A stretch of 64,000 bases of DNA, from positions 12,294,001 to 12,358,000 of the forward strand of contig OY756962.1 in the NCBI GenBank assembly GCA_963580455.1. Direction: 5' to 3'. The notes below the pieces were generated by a model. It was not told the origin of the DNA, ran no database searches, and saw only the letters and a program-made list of their open reading frames with translations. Origin of the DNA: Euonymus europaeus. Taxonomy: Eukaryota > Streptophyta > Magnoliopsida > Celastrales > Celastraceae. Below are positions 59,139 through 64,000 of this stretch, piece after piece. The position numbers and the translations under genes were made by a program. How positions within the stretch are numbered: position 1 is the first letter of the stretch; every line of letters begins with the position of its first letter.

Positions 59139-62100
59139 GCTCGGTATGCACTCTTTATTCTTTCTTTATGTCCAAAATTACTAGTATTCTCTTCGTAAAT
59201 TGTTTTGTTGTCAAGAGAACAAATTTCAGTCCAAATTTTGCAAAACTATTAAAAACAAATCCAACGAGAGAGTTGCGCAATTTCGGGCAATCAAAGTTGC
59301 TCGGTGTACACTTTTTATTGTTCTTCTATGTCAAATTTAAAGAGTATAAGCTTCCTAGATTATTTCGATGCCAAAACACCAACTTTCTATGACAAATAGA
59401 CAAAACCTTTCAAATCTCCTCCATAAGGAGAGTTGAGCAATTCCGAACCACCAAAGATGCTCTGTGTACACTTTTTTATTGTCCATCTATGTCAAATTTT
59501 ATGAGTATAAGCTTCCTAGATTATTTCGATGCCAAAACACCAACTTTCTATGACAAATAGACAGAACTGTTAAAAGCTCCTCCATAAGGAGAGTTGAGAA
59601 ATTCGGAACCATGAAAGTTGCTCGGTATGCACTTTTTATTGTTTCTATATGTCCAAAATTACTAATATTCGCTTTATAAATTTTTTTGTTGTCAAGAGAA
59701 CAAATTTCGGTCCAAATTTGGCAAAACTATGAAAAACAAATCCATCGAGAGAGTTGAGCAATTTCCGGCCATCAAAGTTGCTCGGTGTACACTATTTATT
59801 CTTCTTCTATGTCAAATTTAACGAGTATAAGCTTCCTAGATTATTTCGATGCCAAAACACCAACTTTCTATGACAAATAGACAAAACCTTTTAAAGCTCC
59901 TCCATATGGAGAGATGAGCAATTCCGAACCACCAATGTTGCTCTGTGTACACTTTTTTATTGTCCTTCTATGTCAAATTTTATGAGTATAAGCTTCCTAG
60001 ATTATTTGGATGCCAAAACACCAACTTTATTTAAAATTACTAGTATTCGCTTCATAAATTGTTTTGTTGTCAAGAGAACAAATTTCGGTCCAAATATGGC
60101 AAAACCATTAAAAATAATTCCATCGAGAGAGTTGAGCAATTTTAGGCCATCAAAGTTGCTCTGTGCACAGTTTTTATTGTTCTTCTATGTCAAATTTAAA
60201 GAGTATAAGCTTTCTAGTTTATTTCGATGCCCAAACACCAACTTTCTATGACAAATAGACAAAACCTGTTAAAGCTCCTCCATAAGGAGAGTTGAGCAAT
60301 TTCGAACCACCAAAGTTGCTATGTGTACACTTTTTATTGTTCTTCTATGTCAAATTTTACGAGTATAAGCTTCCTAGATTATTTCGCTTCCAAAACACCA
60401 ACTTTCTATGAGAAATGGACAAAAGAGTTAAAAGCACCTCCATAAGGAGAGTTGAGAAATTTAGAACCATGAAAGTTGCTCGATATGCATTTTTTATTAT
60501 TTCTTTATGTCCAAGATTACTAGTATTCACTTCGTAAATTTTTTTGTTGTCAAGTGAACAAATTTCGATCTAAATTTTGTAAAACAATTAAAAACAACTC
60601 CATCGAGTGAGTTGAGCAATTTCATGTGATCAAAGTTGCTCGTTGTACACTTTTTATTGTTCTTCTATGTCAAATTTTATGAGTATAAGCTTCCTTGATT
60701 ATTTCGATATCAAAACACCAGCTTTCTATGAAAAATGGACAAAACCGCTAAAAGCTCTAGTATGGATAGAATTGAGCAACTTCAAACCATCAAAGTTGCT
60801 CTGTGTACACTTTGTATTGTCCTTCTATGTCAAATTTTACGAGTAGAAGCTTCCTCGATTATTTCGATGCCAAAATACCAGCTTTCTATGAAAAATGGAG
60901 AAAAGCGCTAAAAACTCCACCATAGATAGAATTGAGAAACTTCAGATCATCAAAGTTTATCGGTGTACACTTTTTATTGTTCTTCTATGTCAAATTTTAC
61001 GAGTATATGCTTCCTAGATTATTTCGATGCCAAAACACCACCTTACTATGACAAATGGACAAAAACCGTTAAAAGCTCCATCATAGATAGAGTTGAGCAA
61101 CTTCGGACCAACAAAGTTATTCGCTGTACAGTTTTTATTGTTCTTCTATGTCAAATTTTACGAGTATAAGCTTTCTAGATTTTTTCGATGCCAAAACACC
61201 GCCTTTCCACGACAAATGGACAAAACCGTTAAAATCACCTCCATAAGGAGAGTTGAGCAATTCCGAACCATGAAAGTTGCTCGGTATGCACTCTTTATTG
61301 TTTCTTTAGGTCCAAAATTACTAGTATTCTCTTCGTAAATTTTTTTTTTGTCAAGAGAACAAATTTCGGTCCAAATTTGCCAAAACTATTAAAAACAAAT
61401 CTATCGAGAGAGTAGAGAAATTTTCGGCCATCAAAGTTGCTCGGTGTACACTTTTTATTGTTTTTCAATGTCAAATTTAAAGAGTATAAGCTTCCTAGAT
61501 TATTTCGATGCCCAAACACCAACTTTCTATGACAAATAGACAAAACCTTTCAAATCTCCTCCATAAGGAGAGTTGAGAAATTCGGAACCATGAAAGTTGC
61601 TCGGTATGCACTTTTTATTGTTTCTTTATGTCCAAAATTTCTAATATTCGCTTTGTAAAATTTTTTGCTGTCAAGAGAACAAATTTCGGTCCAAATTTGG
61701 CAAAACTATGAAAAACAAATCCATCGAGAGAGTTGAGCAATTTCCGGCCATCAAAGTTGCTTGTTGTACACTATTTATTGTTCTTCTATGTCAAATTTAA
61801 CGAGTATAAGCTTCCTAGATTATTTCGATGCCGAAACACCAACTTTCTATGACAAATAGACAAAACCTTTTAAAGCTCCACCATATGGAGAGATGAGAAA
61901 TTCCGAACCACCAATGTTGCTCTGTGTACACTTTTTTATTGTCCTTCTATGTCAAATTTTATGAGTATAAGCTTCCTGGATTATTTGGATGCCAAAACAC
62001 CAACTTTCTATGAGAAATAGACAAAACAGTTAAAAGCTCCTCCATAAAGAGAGTTGAGAAATTCGGAACCATGAAAGTTGCTCGGTATGCAATTTTTATT

Positions 62101-64000
62101 GTTTCTTTATCTTTAAAATTACTAGTATTCGCATCATAAATTGTTTTGTTGTCAAGAGAACAAATTTGGGTCCAAATTTGGCAAAACTATGAAAAACAAA
62201 TCCATCGAGAGAGTTCAGCAATTTCCGGCCACCAAAGTTGTTCGGTGTACACTTTTTATTGTTCTTCTATGTCAAATTTAACGAGTATAAGCTTCCTAGA
62301 TTATTTCGATGCCAAAACACCAACTTTCTATGACAAATAGACAAAACATTTTAAAGCTCCTCCATATGGAGAGTTGAGCAATTCCGAACCACCAATGTTG
62401 CTCTGTGTACACTTTTTTATTGTCCTTCTATGTCAAATTTTATGAGTATAAGCTTCCTAGATTATTTGGATTCCAAAACACCAACTTTCTATGACAAATA
62501 GACAAAACAGTTAAAAGCTTCTCCATAAGGAGAGTTGAGAAATTCGGAACCATAAAAGTTGCTCGCTATTCACTTTTTATTGTTTCTTTATGTTTAAAAT
62601 TAGTAGTATTCTCTTCGTAAATTGTTTTGTTGTCAAGAGAACAAATTTCGATCCAAATTTGGCAAAACCATTAAAAACAAATCCATCGAGAGAGTTGAGC
62701 AATTTTAGGCCATCAAAGTTACTCTGTGTACACTTTTTATTGTTCTTCTATGTCAAATTTAAAGAGTATAAGCTTTCTAGTTTATTTTGATGGCCAAACA
62801 CCAACTTTCTATGACAAATAGACAAAACCCGTTAAAGCTCCACCATAAGGAGAGTTGAGCAATTTCGAACCACCAAAGTTGCTATGTGTACATTTTTTAT
62901 TGTTCTTCTATGTCAAATTTTACGAGTATAAGCTTCCTAGATTATTTCGCTTCCAAAACACCAACTTTCTATGAGAAATAGGCAAAACAGTTAAAAGCAC
63001 CTCCATAAGGAGAGTTGAGAAATTTAGAACCATGAAAGTTGCTCGATATGCAATTTTTATTATTTCTTTATGTCCAAAATTACAAGTATTAGCTTTGTAA
63101 ACAATTTTGCTGTCAAGAGAACAAATTTCGGTCTAAATATTGTAAAACTATTAAAAACAACTCCATCGAGTGAGTTGACCAATTTTGTGTGATCTAAGTT
63201 GCTCGTTGTACACTTTTTATTGTTCTTCTATGTCAAATTTTATGAGTATAAGCTTCCCTGATTATTTCGATACCAAAACACCAGCTTTCTATGACAAATG
63301 GACAAAACCGCTAAAAGCTCTAGTATGGATAGAATTGAGCAATTTCAGACCATCAAAGTTGCTCAGTGTACACTTTGTATTGTCCTTTTATGTCAAATTT
63401 TACGAGTAGAAGCTTCCTCGATTATTTGGATGCTAAAATACCACTTTTCTATGACAAATGGACAAAACCGCTAAAAACTCCACCATAGATAGAATTGAGA
63501 AACTTCAGATCATCAAAGTTTATCAGTGTACACTTTTTATTGTTCTTCTATGTCAAATTTTACGAGTATAAGCTTCCTAGATTATTTCGATGCCAAAACA
63601 CCACTTTCCTATGACAAATGGACAAAAACCGTTAAAAGCACCATCATAGATAGAGTTGAGCAACTTCGGACCAACAAAGTTATTTGCTGTACAGTTTTTA
63701 TTGTTCTTCTATGTCAAATTTTACGAGTATAAGCTTTCTAGATTTTTTCGATGCCAAAACACCACCTTTCCATGATAAATGGACAAAACCGTTAAAATCA
63801 CCTCCATAAGGAGAGTTGAGCAATTCCGAACCATGAAAGTTGCTCGGTATGCACTCTTTATTGTTTCTTCATGTCCAAAATTACTAGTATTCTCTTCGTA
63901 AATTTTTTTGTTATCAAGAGAACAAATTTCGGTCCAAATTTGCCAAAACTATTAAAAACAAATCTATCGAGAGAGTTGAGCAATTTCCGGCCATCAAAGT
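59139..64000 (+). repeat. 160-bp satellite array 4 (about 30 monomers, continues past the window)
   Basis: The A/B satellite continues in the same orientation and in phase with array 3. Marker variants recur in order: TATGCACTCTTTATT at 59,144, 61,284 and 63,847; AAGATGCTC; ACTATGAAAAAC; CCATATGGAG; GTACAGTTTTTATT. The spacing of the first marker is about 2,140 bp (a 14-mer less a 102-bp deletion) and then 2,563 bp (a 16-mer). No gene is present. Confidence 0.95.
60030..60031 (+). other. 102-bp deletion joining a B to an A monomer
   Basis: CACCAACTTTAT runs straight into TTAAAATTACTAG, where neighbouring copies have about 100 bp between them. The distance between monomer starts at 59,937 and 60,155 is 218 instead of 320 bp. 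A short TTT stretch is shared at the joint. Confidence 0.85.

Noticed and set aside
1..64000. A host gene, tRNA, rRNA or a new defence or metabolic system
   Set aside because: I read both strands for domain-bearing frames outside transposons and found none. All bases are accounted for by satellite, retrotransposon parts or their junctions.
1..64000. Firm call of a functional centromere or a named species
   Set aside because: The satellite structure fits, but no CENH3 data can be seen and I do not recognise the monomer. Pericentromeric or subtelomeric satellite remains possible.

Overview
The window is repeat DNA from a plant nuclear genome, most likely a dicot centromeric or pericentromeric satellite domain. 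About 42% is a head-to-tail satellite with a 160-bp monomer. Nearly all the rest is LTR retrotransposons of plant Ty1/copia and Ty3/gypsy type, nested in the satellite and in each other. I see no host gene, tRNA, rRNA or CRISPR array. The species cannot be named from the sequence alone.

Layout: satellite array 1 (1-7,311); a 5'-truncated copia element with a truncated 3' LTR (7,312-about 11,017), fused to the 3' end of a Tat/Ogre-like gypsy element with a 2.9-kb LTR (about 11,018-14,392); satellite array 2 (14,393-26,020); a recombinant gypsy chromovirus complex (26,021-37,209); satellite array 3 (37,210-40,076); a copia element on the minus strand (40,077-57,005) whose 3' LTR is split by a gypsy element lacking its 5' LTR (42,147-49,104); a 2.1-kb solo LTR (57,030-59,138); satellite array 4 (59,139-64,000). 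Inside the 26-37 kb complex, one solo LTR sits in another LTR (TSD TGCCT) and a second, unrelated solo LTR sits in the integrase region (TSD AGAAC).

The satellite has two monomer classes. A and B share their ends but have diverged cores, and they are mixed into higher-order repeats of about 8, 11, 12, 14 and 16 monomers. All four arrays run in the same direction. The higher-order pattern continues across the copia insertion, so these look like parts of one array opened up by transposons. Crossover monomers and deletions record unequal exchange.

Every retrotransposon coding region is broken by stop codons, frameshifts, truncation or insertion. LTRs, PBS, PPT and TSD are nevertheless clear enough to give a relative history: satellite; then copia (ATTCC target) and the solo LTR 20 bp away; then the gypsy insertion into the copia LTR. 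No active, novel gene system is visible. The most unusual signals are the A/B satellite architecture, a gypsy copy running from PBS to 3' LTR with no target duplication, a palindrome cluster in the gypsy LTRs, and clustering of transposon junctions at two monomer positions.
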